Source of the DNA: Palaemon carinicauda
Taxonomy: Eukaryota; Arthropoda; Malacostraca; Decapoda; Palaemonidae
NCBI RefSeq assembly: GCF_036898095.1
Contig: NC_090751.1
Location: forward strand, 77,311,695 to 77,375,694
Direction of reading: 5' to 3'
Length of the DNA stretch: 64,000 nucleotides
This document shows positions 42,478-53,602 of the stretch, piece after piece. The position numbers were made by a program, and so were the translations under genes. The notes beneath the pieces are model-generated. The model had not been told where the DNA came from and did no database searches. It was given only the letters and a program-made list of their open reading frames with translations. Within the stretch, counting starts at the first letter, position 1, and each line of letters starts with the position of its first letter.

Positions 42478-44127
42478 TCAACCACCTGCCTGTGGCACCG
42501 CGGTCACTGCAACTGTGGGATGTTGTTGAACAGCCCGAGGTATATTTCCAGACTTTTCCGTCTTCCTTTTAGGTTGGGGACCCACAACAGTGGAAGACTT
42601 TCTCTTTGAAAGGATGCCCCACTTTTGGAGAAGTCCTATGTTCTCCGAGGTGGTGCTCTTAATCACTTTTCTAACTGCCTCGTCTGGGAAGAGGTCTTTA
42701 CCCCAGATGTTGGAGGATATTAGTTGCCTGGTTTCATGTTTCACTGTTGCGACAGCGAACACAAACTCCCTACATGCTCGCCTAGTCTTCATAAAGGCAT
42801 AAAGGTCTTTTACTAAGGTAGTCATATGCATTTTGGCTAAGACCATGAGCATGTCTGGGGTACATTGATGGGTTGAACACAACTCTATGTAGTTTTGTAG
42901 GGATAGGGAGGCTGCAAGTCTCTCCTTTGTCTCGTGTTCCTTATAAAAGAGAAACTCGGATAGTTTAGGGAGATTCTTGTTAAACTGTCGACTGGCGACA
43001 TCCGCATCTATTCTTCCTACTGAAAAGGTTAAGTGGACTTCTTCCAGTCCTTCTCCTGTCTGGGAAAGAGGCTTGTACTCCTCGAGTACAGGACATGGTC
43101 TACCTGCCTCCACTGCCTTGGCAACATATTCAAATGCCTTCCCCATAAAGGGGAATGAAATTGAAGCAGGAACAAGAAAGGGAGGGTGTCTGTTACCTAG
43201 TGTGAATACTTTCGACACTGAGTAACCTGCCTTTTTCAGGCTACTTGACAGGATAGCCTGTGCCTTATCATGGTTGAGAATCCTGACCTCCTTCGATTCT
43301 GTTCCTTTTCTTGACTTTGGTTCATGCTTCAGTCGAATGAAACAATTAGGGAAAGCGTCAAAGCTTGGCCAAAACTGAATTTTGTCCAAAGGAACAGCAC
43401 CCATCTTCTCCGAGATGTAGATTTTGCCATTTAAAATCGGCATCAGCTCCGCAAACCTCTCGGGATTGGTTTTGGAGCATGTCGGAAGATCTTGATCTAT
43501 GGGTCGTTTGTATGACCCTTGGGGAGCGACAAGTGGAGCTTCACGGGGCTCTATCTTGCATTTTGCTTCCTGCTTTTCGTCTTGTTTGCGAAAATTTTCT
43601 ATTAGATTGCTCACTTGGGCCCATAATTGGTCCATTCCATCTAATAGAGGGGTAGGAGGTGAAGATGTCGATGTCAATGGCTCTAGAGCCGGCACAGATG
43701 GAAACAATTCCGACACAACATTCTCCCCTTCTTCCTGTGGGGGCTTCCTGCCCTCCGTCCCAAAGGCCATCTGGCTGCCGGGAGATGTGAATCGTGCCTG
43801 GGGCCCACTATTTCCTTACTTGCTTTAGGAAATAGTGGATTACGCATCGTATCATTAGGTAGGTATGGTCCTGGAGAGATTTTCTGGAAGCCTCTCACCC
43901 AGTTGCGTAATTTGTTACGAGCTGCATTCCTAGATTCTATCGACTTAGGATTCTCGAAACCCTCGGACATTAAGTTCTGACATACATTGTAAACCTGCGG
44001 GTTCCAATAATGTAATGATTCGGAAATAATATTGCAGGGGGCATGAAACCTGCAAGTATTATGACCGTAAAAACACTTACTCTTGATATTGCAGAAGACT
44101 GCAACACATGTCATCTGGGGTTCCTCC
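42478..44127 (-). pseudogene. B1 gag, one frameshift
   Basis: Upstream piece 43683-44127: Cys/His cluster CVAVFCNIKSKCFYGHNTC ... RFHAPC, YWNPQVYNVC, then NWVRGFQKISPGPYLPN. Downstream piece 42478-43770 in another frame: DLPTCSKTNPERFAELMP, VHLTFSVGRIDADVASRQF, SSNIWGKDLFPDEAVRK. The same order and spacing occur in B2 gag (49466-51448), with a shorter C-terminal tail lacking the RGG run. The 5' edge coincides with a pyrimidine tract and CAG (AG ending at 44127), shared with B2. Confidence 0.82.
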
Positions 44128-45194
44128 TGTAAAGAAAGGAAAGCCAAATGAGTATCCAATTTATTGTCTCACTGATAAGTAATATGTAAAATTCATCTTT
44201 TAACTAAAACAGCTTAGGATAGTAAGCTAGAAAGGGATAGTTGAAGACACATACTTGCGTATCCCCTGCAAACAAATGCTGTTACCTCCCCTCAGTATTA
44301 ACTATAAGGAGATTACTTTATCAAGGGAACTCCAACGAAAGGTTTCTAACCCCTAGGGGTAGAGAAGTGAACAAATCACTGCCCCTTTATATTCTTAACA
44401 CTGTGGGGTAAGGATGACTGATTTCTAATCAGAGTATTGAAGGAATTCTATTCTTTCAATATAGGAACGGTACCAGCAGAAGTCCGCACAAGGATACCCA
44501 AGATAGGGTTGGAAAATATAGGCTACTGTATAATATATACTGTAGTTTTCTGTTTTCAGTATGATCTATATTGCAAATATACTGGCTACTGAATAGTCAT
44601 ATACTGTAGTTCTAGCCGGCATATTGCCAGCAAGGCTAGCACCAGGGACAGTTCAGTCAACCTTATTGTCGGCTGTGATGGTGGCCGGCAGCTCGCCGGT
44701 CACCAGAGGTCCGCCGATCGCCGACGGATCGCCGGCTGTCGGCACACTAGGCCAGCCGGCGAACTAGATATATATACGGCGGTTGGCAGCGTCCCCCCCA
44801 CCCCCATGTCGGCCTACTAGGCGCTAGAAACTAACTACTGTATAATCATACTATAGTTTTTTTTATTTGCAGTATATATTATATTGCAAATTACTGGCTA
44901 CTGTGTAATTATATATAATGTAGTTCAGCTAGTGTGCTGCCATTATGGCAAGCATCTGGCGGTAGGGTCCAGCCGGTATGACACCGACTGGACTTAGGAA
45001 AAATAAAAGACATATTTGTGTATCCCACCCAGCCCATTTGCTGTGACCTCCCTTACAATATTAAATCATAGAGTTTCCTGATCAGGGAAACTCAAGGATA
45101 AGGGTTCTACCCTTTTAGGGTAATACCACCAGCCCTTTAAAATATTTAATATTATAGGGTAAAATAAAACTGATTTCTAATCAGAATATTGAAG
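44128..45194 (-). other. B1 5' leader, part 1, with internal tandem duplication
   Basis: A roughly 760-bp unit is repeated: 44245 (cgtatcccctgcaaacaaatgctg) matches 45008 (tgtatcccacccagcccatttgctg), and tgatttctaatcag recurs at 44412 and 45171. GCCGGC motifs cluster at 44620-44770. B2 is inserted into the second unit at 45194/53953. No coding sequence. Confidence 0.75.
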
Positions 45195-45575
45195 AAAACG
45201 GATTTTGAGCGAAGCGAAAAATCTATTTTTGGGTAAGATAGCCATGTCGTCCTGATGGAAGTTCCTTAAAGGCAGCTTCCTAGGGTATATTACAACTACA
45301 GCGATATTCCCAGAGAATTTACCTTCAGGTACCCAGAATTCTAACTCCTGGAGCGAGTATCCCTAAAAAAGACCTTAGGGATATCGTAAATATCAGTGGA
45401 CGTATTCTTGACACGCCTCATAGCAATCTATACCCCGAATAGAGTTAACTTCGTAGGGGTAAAATGGCAAGAAAACGAAAACGATAAGAAAGGGGGGAGC
45501 CGTTCATAAGGCATCTCTCCTCACCGCTTCGAAAGCGTGCCCTGCGCCGCTCACGGCGCCATCTGTATTCCTTGT
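45195..45575. repeat. B2 left ITR (3' end)
   Basis: Reverse complement of 53603-53952 from ccatgtcgtcctgatgg inward. The outer 45 bases are specific to this end and contain the dyad gatttt (45201-45206)/aaaatc (45218-45223) with an inner gc-gaa-gc. Confidence 0.92.
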
Positions 45576-45666
45576 AGCGATACACGAGGTGCTACAGATA
45601 CTGTATGTAGGGAGGGGTCCTACTATCCTTTTCACTCATATTTATTTTGAAAAGGAGCAGGGCGGG

Positions 45667-45761
45667 TCCATCAGGACGACATGGCTATCTTACCCAAAAA
45701 TAGATTTTTCGCTTCGCTCAAAATCCGTTTTTTGGGCTCAAGCCATGTCGTCCTGATGGAA
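45667..45761. repeat. B2 internal complementary region
   Basis: Reverse complement of the left end (tccatcaggacgacatggctatc ... cgctcaaaatccg) fused through six T's to the reverse complement of the right end (gggctcaagccatgtcgtcc). Six is fewer than the sum of A's at the two ends (4 + 5); the difference of three is the target A-run. Confidence 0.92.
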
Positions 45762-46663
45762 GTATACCAGAGCATTACTGTATCTGTGGATTCTCAATAC
45801 GTGCCGTACTCCTCAAGAGTGTTTCTTAGTCAACTTGACTGACAGACCTAAGATGTTACCGTTATACATCTTTTCACTAATCATAAGCCATGAGAGTGCT
45901 TCCTGCCCCCTACAGGGAGGAGTCCTACTAGACTCTAGAAACGAACGAAGAGTACATATACCTATGTATGAATCACTCGCTAGCCAGTACCATATAGTGG
46001 TCTCACTCTATATGGAGCGAAGTCTTACGGGACTACCGTATCCAAAAGAAAAAGTCCCGACCAGCACCCTGGTCGAAGTAAAATAGACAAAAGGTTATAT
46101 CTGCGTAGGATTAAACTTGCTACTACCACCGTCCTCAGAAAGGGGTGGAGTCCTTATTGCTAAGGAAAGTATAAGCCAGTATAATCCAGGCTTTGCATTA
46201 AGGAATAGGCTATTATAGATATCCCCGATTAATATACATAGGCTAAATGCTCAAAAAACAATATGAAATCAAAAATATAGGTGAAGGAGACGCAAGGTTC
46301 CCGAGAACAAGTTTATTGAGAAACAATAAATAGGTATGGTCACCATAAATATGTACATATGCTAGGTGGATGACCAACAATTTTCACAAGTACTGTAGTG
46401 CATGGATGAATGATTATCTGAAAGAAAACATATGTGTCACTTACACATACCCCGGTATCCAACTTAACGTCCATGTTACTACTTTGCTGACAATAGCGTT
46501 GGCAAACGCTTGGCACCCTGTCTGTACTTATGTTACCATCACCATCACGTTGGAACAGTCATTGTGGGCTCTGAGAGCCTACACTACCAGTTATATCAGC
46601 ATATATAACTAACTATTCACCCAAGAATCCAAGTCCCAAATGATTCCGCTGTTCCTCGCAGAG
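45762..46663 (-). other. B2 3' untranslated region
   Basis: Stretch between the ICR and the YR stop; no frame with a motif. The equivalent stretch occurs in B1 (35811-36609) and B3 (54808-55638). Confidence 0.5.
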
Positions 46664-47720
46664 TTAAACAGCAGGGTTAACAACGCAACCAACTGCTACC
46701 ACAGACCTCTTTAGCTGCTCCACTTGCTTAGCATAGTGGCGAAAGAATACCCTGGAAGACTTCCAGCCAGTGTATGAACGAAGGTGTTCGAAATCCATAA
46801 AATTAAAGAAGTTTAAAGATGAAGCAACTTTCCTCGGATCATGACCTGCGGGTGAACTGTCAGGATCCGCTCTGCGAATAAAATATGTAATTTTCGCCCT
46901 AAGTTGATTTAAAGATAAATTCGAGCCCGAAGTTTCTCCTCTGAATAGTTGGCCCCCATGGAGGTCTGAAGTTCTACGAAGATAGACCTTAAGGCATTCT
47001 ACGGGACATAGAGATGCATCTTCTTTCAGAGGGCAGATTCTCCAGGGACCCCACCTGTTGGTGGGCAACTCGTTCTTAGCGAGAAACGTAGGGTCCGGAA
47101 ACAGGTTCAGTTCTCCCCCATCCAGGAACTGAACTCGGCCCTCCTCTCTCGAGAGGGCCACAATCTCACTAACTCTGGCCCCAGAAGCAAGGGCAAAAAG
47201 GAAGATCACTTTTTGAGTCAGGTCCTTCAATGCACATTCCTCATTATCTAGTAATGAGGCAAAATGAAGGACTTTGTCTAATGACCATGAAATAGGCTTT
47301 GGAGGAGCTGATGGTCTAAGCCTAGCACAGGCCTTTGGGATCTTATTAAACATTTCGTTAGCGAGGTCTACCTGGAAGGCATATAGAATGGGTCTTGTTA
47401 GAGCTGACTTACATGTAGAAATTGTGTTCGCCGCCAGCCCCTGTTCGTGGAGGTGAATGAAGAAGGATAGGCAGAACTCCGTAGAGATCTCGTGCGGGTT
47501 CTTATCTTTGACAAAGGCTACCCATTTCTTCCATGCAGATTCGTACTGCCTCCTAGTAGACTTACACTTGTATTCTTCCAGGAAGTCGATACTATCTTTC
47601 GAGATTCCGAACCGTTTCTTCACCGCTAGGGAGAGAAAATCATGAGCTGCAGGGTTCGGGTCTTCTGTAATGAAGCGAAGACAGTCGACTTCTGGACTTG
47701 CTGGGACAGAACTGGGTCCG
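46664..47720 (-). CDS. Tyrosine recombinase (YR) of family B, copy B2
   Basis: The domain-supported part is about 350 residues: VDCLRFITEDPNP, SAM-like domain (RRQYESAWKKWVAFVK ... CKSALTRPILYAFQVD), first catalytic Arg in SGARVSEIVALSREEG, HxxR in GHDPRKVASSLNFF, Trp in TGWKSS and nucleophile Tyr in FFRHYAKQV. It would insert the DIRS circle. The frame is open upstream to 49375, that is across nearly all of RT in another phase, giving 903 codons; the true start is unknown. It overlaps the RT/RNase H end by about 95 bases. Confidence 0.93.
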
Positions 47721-49575
47721 GGAGCGGTAGGAACTTCAGTCGTAGTTCCAGAGCCAGAGGGAACCATACACTGTTCGGCCACTTGTGGGCCACTATTGCT
47801 GCTACTCCCTTGAAGGATCTCAGTTTGTTGAGGACCCTCAACATCAGATTGTGAGGGGGAAACAGGTAGATCCTGGACCATCTGTTCCAATCGAGGGACA
47901 TCGCATCTATTGCTTCTGCCGCGGGGTCCACATATGGGGACACATATTTCGGCAGCTTCTTGTTGTCCTTCGTCGCGAAGAGGTCTATCTGCAGTTCTGG
48001 GACTTGACTCAAGATGAAAGAGAATGATCCTGCGTCTAGGGACCATTCTGTCTCTATCGGTGTTATCCTGGATAGAGCGTCCGCGGTCACATTCCGGACT
48101 CCTTGAAGGTGAACTGCTGACAGGTGCCACTTCTTCTTCTCCGCCAGTCGGAATATGGCTAACATCACCTGGTTGAGAGGTGGGGATCTCGATCCCCGCC
48201 GATTCAGACATTTCACAACCACCTCGCTGTCCAGTACCAACCTTACGTGGATCGAGTGACGTGGGGATACTTTCTTCAGGGTCAGAAGTACTGCCATAGC
48301 TTCTAGAAAGTTTATGTGAAAGGTCCCAAATAGCTTGGACCAGATTCCTTGCACTTTTTTCCGATGGGAGTGACCCCCCCACCCTACCTTTGAGGCGTCT
48401 GTGTGGATTGTCACTGATGGGGGGGGTGGCTGAAGAGGTAGAGACCTCTTTAGACGACTGGCTTGAGACCACGGTCTGAGAAGAGAACGTAGCCGAAGTG
48501 GGACCGGTCTCTTTACGTCCCTTCGCTCTTTCGATGCAAAGGTTCTCCATACTCCCGCTGCATCTTTTAGCTGTGCTCTTAGCACAGGGTCTGTTACTGA
48601 TGCAAACTGAAGAGAGCCCAAAACCCTCTCTTGTTCGCGTCTTGATATCCTCTCGGAACCTAGAAGTCTCCTGACAGACCCTGCTATTTCCTTCCTCTTT
48701 GACATCGGGATGGAAAGACGGTGTGACACTAGATCCCAGTGAATTCCCAACCACTGGAACCTCTGAGCTGGAGAAAGACGAGACTTCTTTCTGTTGATCA
48801 TGAAGCCTAGATATTCCAGGAACTGAATCACTTGTAGGGAAGCTTGCAAGCATTCTGCTCTGGATGCTGCCCACACCAACCAATCGTCCAGGTAGGCTAC
48901 TACCTGGAACCTTTTTAGGCGTAACTGTTTGAGAGCTGCGCTCGCAAGCTTCGTAAAGATCCTTGGGGCTATGTTTAGTCCGAAGGGCATCGCCCTGAAA
49001 GCGTAAAGTTTTTGTTGTAGCTTGAATCCTAGGTAGGGGGAGAGACGACGACTTATTGGAACGTGCCAATATGCGTCTGACAAGTCGATGGAGACGGTAT
49101 ATGCCCTCTTGGGCAGTAAGGCCCTTATGTGTTGTAACGTTAGCATTTTGAACTTGTGGTTCACTATGAACTTGTTGAGTGGTGACAAGTCCAGAATGAC
49201 TCTGAGTTTCCCCGAGTCTTTCTTGGGAACACAAAACAGCCTCCCTTGGAACTTGATGGACTTTACCCTCCTGATCACCTTTTTCTCCAACAGATCTTGG
49301 ATGTACTCCTCCAAAACGGGGGTGGAGTGTTGGAAAAATTGAGGGCACAGGGGCGGAGTACTGTACCAACTCCAACCCAGTCCATTTTTGAGAAGGCTGT
49401 GGGCCCAGGGATCGAAGGTCCAGCGATCCCGGAAATACTGAAGTCTCCCACCTACCGGCGACACTTCACTTTGACTGTCCTGCAGTCTTGCCTCCCTGGC
49501 CGCGACCACCTCTGAATCCTCGTCCCCTAGAGGGGCGTCTTGATGACCCTCTAGCTGCTCCTCTGGGTCTTGCAC
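47626..49575 (-). CDS. Reverse transcriptase-RNase H with methyltransferase-like C-terminus, B2
   Basis: 649 codons. RT: GKLRVILDLSPLNKF (122-136), VSIDLSDAYWHVP (161-173), catalytic YLDD (228-231), FQWLGIHWD (273-281). RNase H: IHTDASKVGWGGH with D392, E425 (NFLEAM), D449 and D499 (TADALSR). Residues about 531-615 (DLFATKDNKKLP, YLFPPHNL, HKWPNSVWFP) match the Dam-like domain after RNase H in DIRS1-like elements. There is no ATG at the 5' end (the first possible start is GTG), and it overlaps gag by about 110 bases in another phase, so translation by frameshifting or re-initiation is likely. All catalytic residues are present. Confidence 0.94.
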   Translation of the reverse strand: MQDPEEQLEGHQDAPLGDEDSEVVAAREARLQDSQSEVSPVGGRLQYFRDRWTFDPWAHSLLKNGLGWSWYSTPPLCPQFFQHSTPVLEEYIQDLLEKKVIRRVKSIKFQGRLFCVPKKDSGKLRVILDLSPLNKFIVNHKFKMLTLQHIRALLPKRAYTVSIDLSDAYWHVPISRRLSPYLGFKLQQKLYAFRAMPFGLNIAPRIFTKLASAALKQLRLKRFQVVAYLDDWLVWAASRAECLQASLQVIQFLEYLGFMINRKKSRLSPAQRFQWLGIHWDLVSHRLSIPMSKRKEIAGSVRRLLGSERISRREQERVLGSLQFASVTDPVLRAQLKDAAGVWRTFASKERRDVKRPVPLRLRSLLRPWSQASRLKRSLPLQPPPPSVTIHTDASKVGWGGHSHRKKVQGIWSKLFGTFHINFLEAMAVLLTLKKVSPRHSIHVRLVLDSEVVVKCLNRRGSRSPPLNQVMLAIFRLAEKKKWHLSAVHLQGVRNVTADALSRITPIETEWSLDAGSFSFILSQVPELQIDLFATKDNKKLPKYVSPYVDPAAEAIDAMSLDWNRWSRIYLFPPHNLMLRVLNKLRSFKGVAAIVAHKWPNSVWFPLALELRLKFLPLPDPVLSQQVQKSTVFASLQKTRTLQLMIFSP

Positions 49576-51448
49576 GAAACGTGGTCGACTGTCCCTCGAA
49601 CACGGGATTGAATGCAGGGGAAGCTGATGACATTGCTTGGGGAACCCATTGGAAGGTGGTCGGGGTCTGGGCTACCAGTTGTGGAACCGGGGGCAAAGCT
49701 GGCTGTTGCTGCTGTGGTCTTTGCTGTTTGAAGGACTTGGCTGGACGGGAGGAAAACCTTGACTTCTTCGCCTTTCCTTTCGGCTGAGGGCCCTCATCCG
49801 GAGAAGACTTCCTCTTAAGGGACAGGCCCCACTTCAGGAGAAGATTGCGGTTCTCAGTGGCGGCCTTGTCCACGATCTCTTTGACCACGTCCTTGGGAAA
49901 GAGATCCTTACCCCAGATGTTAGATGAAATTAGCCTCTTGGGTTCGTGCCTCACTGTGGCCGAGGCAAACACAAACTCCCTACAGGCTCTCCTTGCTTTC
50001 ACAAAGCAATAGAGGTCCTTGGTTACTGTGGCCAGATGGATTTTGGCCATAACCATGAACATCTCTGGCATCTTGGGGTCGCTAGCCATCGTCTCCATGT
50101 TGGTCTGGAGAGACATCGAGGCTGCCAGGCGCTCCTTTGTGTCCAATTCCCTCCGAAGAAGGAATTCCGACAACTTGGGAAGGTTTTTGCCGAACTGCTG
50201 ACCTGCAATGTCGGCGTCTAACTTCCCAACCGAGAAAGTAAGGTGCACCTCCTTCCAGTCCTTGTTATCCATTGGCAATGCCAGCGATAGAGGTTTACAT
50301 TCCTCCAAGGACGGGCACGGCTTGCCAGCTTCAACTGCCTTGATGATGGCCGCAAACCCCTTTTGCATAAAGGGGAAGGCCCTAGCTGGGGAGGATACAA
50401 AGGAGGGGTGTTTCTTGCTCAAGGCGGCAACCTTCGAGTTTGAGAACCCCCTCTCCTTTAAAGCAGCTGTCAAGGTGGCTTGAGCCTTGGAGTGATCTAG
50501 GATAATCACTTCCTTTGGTTCCGTCTCCTCCTTCGAAACCGGCTCCTTCTTCAAACGGACATAGCAGTCCGGGTAGGCCCCTCTACTGGGCCAGAATTCC
50601 ACCTCCTCAAGGGGAACTGAACCCAGTTTCTCCGACATGACGATCTTCCCAATCGTCATCGGCATGTGCTCGGCATATCTCCACGGGTTGGCATCCGAGC
50701 ACAGAGGAAGGTCCTTAACGTTGAGCTTCTTTGGAGGTCCACGTGATGCTGTGATCTTCTGCATCTGGAGCTCCAAAGTAGCGGCCTTCTGATTATTCTC
50801 CTTCTGCATCTGTTGGATCATACCAACGATGGAAGAGAGAGCCTGTCCAAGCTCTGCTGGAAGAGCGGACGAGGTAGAGGGGATAGGTTCAGGGACCTGA
50901 ACCGGCACGTCTGATGAAACGGGAACCTCTTCCTCCACAGCAATAGGATCTCGATCTTGCTCCTCGCCCTCTGCGAGGAGATCCTGCTCCGCACGATCAG
51001 ACAAGTCGGACATCTTGTCGTCCAACTGGATGTCCTGCAAGGCGTCAGCGACATCCTCCTCCACTGGGATCTGGATCAGAGGGATCTCCGGCCGAGGCTG
51101 GGGAACAACAGCATCAGGGGAAGCCTTGGGGAAAAGGTATGCCCTCATCTTCTCGTTAGGAAGATAAGGTCCAGTGGTGTTTTTCTGAAAACCCCTTACC
51201 CAAACACGAAGCCTCTCCCTCGCTGCATCTCTTGACTCCGCCGACCTAGGGGATTCAAAAGCCTCTGATAGCAGGTTAGTACATACAGCACATACCTGCG
51301 GATCCCAGTAACGATGTTCATCATTGGAGGCTGCACAAGCTGCGTGCCTCCTACACGAGGTATGTCCGCAAAAGTTCTTACTGCGGACATTGCAGAAGAC
51401 ACTATCACACTTCGGATGCTCCTCCTGTAAAAGAAGAAAAATTTCCAT
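49466..51448 (-). CDS. Gag of family B DIRS, copy B2
   Basis: About 660 codons. N-terminal Cys/His module: CDSVFCNVRSKNFCGHTSC, RRHAAC and DPQVCAVC. Then VWVRGFQKNTTGPYLPNEK, an acidic middle, DLPLCSDANPWRYAEHMP, VHLTFSVGKLDADIAGQQF and SSNIWGKDLFPKDVVKE. It ends in a Gln/Pro-rich and an RGG-type tail (RPSRGRGFRGGRGQGG). The role is inferred: RNA binding and particle assembly. ATG at 51448 is the first in frame, but it is not conserved in B1; the conserved feature is a pyrimidine tract with CAG just after it (AG ending 51425), so the real 5' end may be a splice acceptor. No catalytic domain. Confidence 0.85.
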   Translation of the reverse strand: MEIFLLLQEEHPKCDSVFCNVRSKNFCGHTSCRRHAACAASNDEHRYWDPQVCAVCTNLLSEAFESPRSAESRDAARERLRVWVRGFQKNTTGPYLPNEKMRAYLFPKASPDAVVPQPRPEIPLIQIPVEEDVADALQDIQLDDKMSDLSDRAEQDLLAEGEEQDRDPIAVEEEVPVSSDVPVQVPEPIPSTSSALPAELGQALSSIVGMIQQMQKENNQKAATLELQMQKITASRGPPKKLNVKDLPLCSDANPWRYAEHMPMTIGKIVMSEKLGSVPLEEVEFWPSRGAYPDCYVRLKKEPVSKEETEPKEVIILDHSKAQATLTAALKERGFSNSKVAALSKKHPSFVSSPARAFPFMQKGFAAIIKAVEAGKPCPSLEECKPLSLALPMDNKDWKEVHLTFSVGKLDADIAGQQFGKNLPKLSEFLLRRELDTKERLAASMSLQTNMETMASDPKMPEMFMVMAKIHLATVTKDLYCFVKARRACREFVFASATVRHEPKRLISSNIWGKDLFPKDVVKEIVDKAATENRNLLLKWGLSLKRKSSPDEGPQPKGKAKKSRFSSRPAKSFKQQRPQQQQPALPPVPQLVAQTPTTFQWVPQAMSSASPAFNPVFEGQSTTFRARPRGAARGSSRRPSRGRGFRGGRGQGGKTAGQSK

Positions 51449-53602
51449 GAATATCAAGTGAATTTTAATTCACATGTAACAAATGAGTATTCAACAAAAG
51501 AATAAGGGAAAGACACCTACTTGTGAAACCCACACAAACACCTGTGGAAGCCCACCGGCCAAGTCACATAGTTAGTCTTTACTAGAATAACCAGAGAACG
51601 TATTTCCGAAGGAAATTAGGTGTAGCTCACACCTAAGGTAAAATAATACCATTCGGCCAGGAATAAAAGAATTATCTTTTATCCTTGTAAGGCGACACCA
51701 GGTGATCATACCAGTAACACAAGTAAGATAGAAAAGACAGTGTTGTAACCTACTACATCATGAACTCCTTTGGTTGAATATACCACCAAGAGAGGACTGA
51801 TACAGTACCTGAGGGTGGTATGCCAGCCGGCTACTGCCGCTCAGCACCCCCCCCCCCCTTGTTTTGGAAAGGCAGATCTCAAGTACACAACCTCAGATCA
51901 CCTTTATTGGGGAGAACTCCAGAACCCATGCCTGAACCGGCCGGCAGTGGTTGCCAGACCGTAGCCACCCGGTTTGCACAGAGTTGCCGGCCATCATACT
52001 TAGTGGCCGGCTGACTGGGCAGTGTCGCGGGCCGGCCGGCAGCAGTAAACAAACCCTGCCGGCTAGCCCCCACACACTAGGCAGCACTCGGCTGCCGGCC
52101 CCACTTGTAGTGGCCGGCAGATGAGCAATAGACCGGCCGGCAAAGGTATACACCCAACGCCGACCGACAGCAAGAGAACTGGAGAACACCCCTCCCCACC
52201 GACAGCCGGCCTGTAGGCCGGCAGCCGGCAAGGACAACACATACTAAGACAAAAGAGTGAGTGCCGGGTTAAGAGACTATAAGTCTCTGAGCCCGGCACC
52301 CGAAAGAGTGCCGAAAGGAAGGGGAGACACTATGTCAAGCTTCCTAACCGCTGCTTACTGAATTTTCAGACGGCAGCGATAGAGGGACCAAGAAAGGACC
52401 GGGCAGCACTCACAGTAATGGTCTCTGCCGGTCGGCACACTTTGCCGGCCGACAGGAGACCACGTCAGTTCCTCATCCCAACCTAGGCTAGGCAAGGATG
52501 AAGACGACTGACACAATGAACGGAAAAAGAGAAGGGAAGGACAGAGGGTCCTATCCAACCTTACCTTGGTTAAGGGTCATTCCAAACTAAGACAGTTCAT
52601 CTCAGTAGAGAAAGACCCGAGAGGGAGGCCGGCACTACTGGCTGCCTCCCACGAACCACGGCAAGGAAGGAATTGCCTTTCCAGAAAAGGGAACATATCC
52701 CGAGACCGGAACGGCAAGGACAGTCTGATGAGTCACCGAGTAAAGGGATCACTACTGGAACCCAACAAGGTGGACTAAGGGGGGAACCCTTAGTGCCCGA
52801 GTCAATCGGCAAGGGAGACTCTGCCCCATGCCAGACAAACCGGGCTCAGACTAAACACTGTTGTACTGTCACCCTCTGAACCAATACTGTTGGAACGGGA
52901 AGGTACAGTACTACCCCAGCATAGATATATTTGAAGATTAATTCAAATAAACCACTAGAGTTAAGCCTAAGGCTTAAACAGAGGGAAAGGGTTTGCCCCT
53001 TCCCCTAAGAGAAGGGAGCAACGGGGAACAGATAATATTATAATGACCTAAGACAACCTAGCCTAGGCACTAAGAGAATCGATTACCTAATTCACCGAAA
53101 CTCATATCAATACTATCTTGGAAGGTACTCGAAAAGGACTAATATGTATAACGTTGCCTAACGCTTAAAGCAATAAATTCACATTTGGAAGACTAATTAT
53201 CATGCAGGAAGTACATAGGCCAACAACTAGCCTACGAAGACTAGTGTTGGTAGCCTTGGTAATTTCGCCAGGCACATTACTATCGCATCATAACAGAATT
53301 CCTAAATAAGCTAAGTAGCTAATATTTAAGCGCAAAAGGGGCTGGGAACGTCGCTCTTGCTAACAAATAAATCCTATTCTAGCGAGCGACAGCATCCATG
53401 ATGCCTCCAGCAGGCAACAGCTCTTGTATCAAAGATAACTCTTTTAATAACTTTAATTTTAACCAAGAGCCTACATTTATACATAAAAGAAATAATACTC
53501 AACTTATCCGAGGCAGAAGAAGTTGGAGAAAGCATTATAAACGAGAAAATTCCAAGATTAGGTAGTAAACAGGGAAAATACACCGAGTCGTAGAGCTACG
53601 CA
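51449..53602 (-). other. B2 5' leader, rich in GCCGGC
   Basis: 2.1 kb between gag and the right ITR. 51825-52240 and 52420-52460 contain many GCCGGC hexamers and gccggcag variants. A C-run (51846-51857) may be length-unstable. Short frames here follow the GC-rich repeats and have no motif. It probably holds an intron whose acceptor is at 51425. Confidence 0.55.

Noticed and set aside
44320..45190. Possible separate transposon in the B1 leader (repeated blocks)
   Set aside because: The blocks are a tandem duplication within the B1 leader and continue across the B2 insertion.
53374..53583. 69-codon frame at 53374-53583 (minus)
   Set aside because: Within the B2 leader, no motif and not conserved in the equivalent B1 stretch near 62530.
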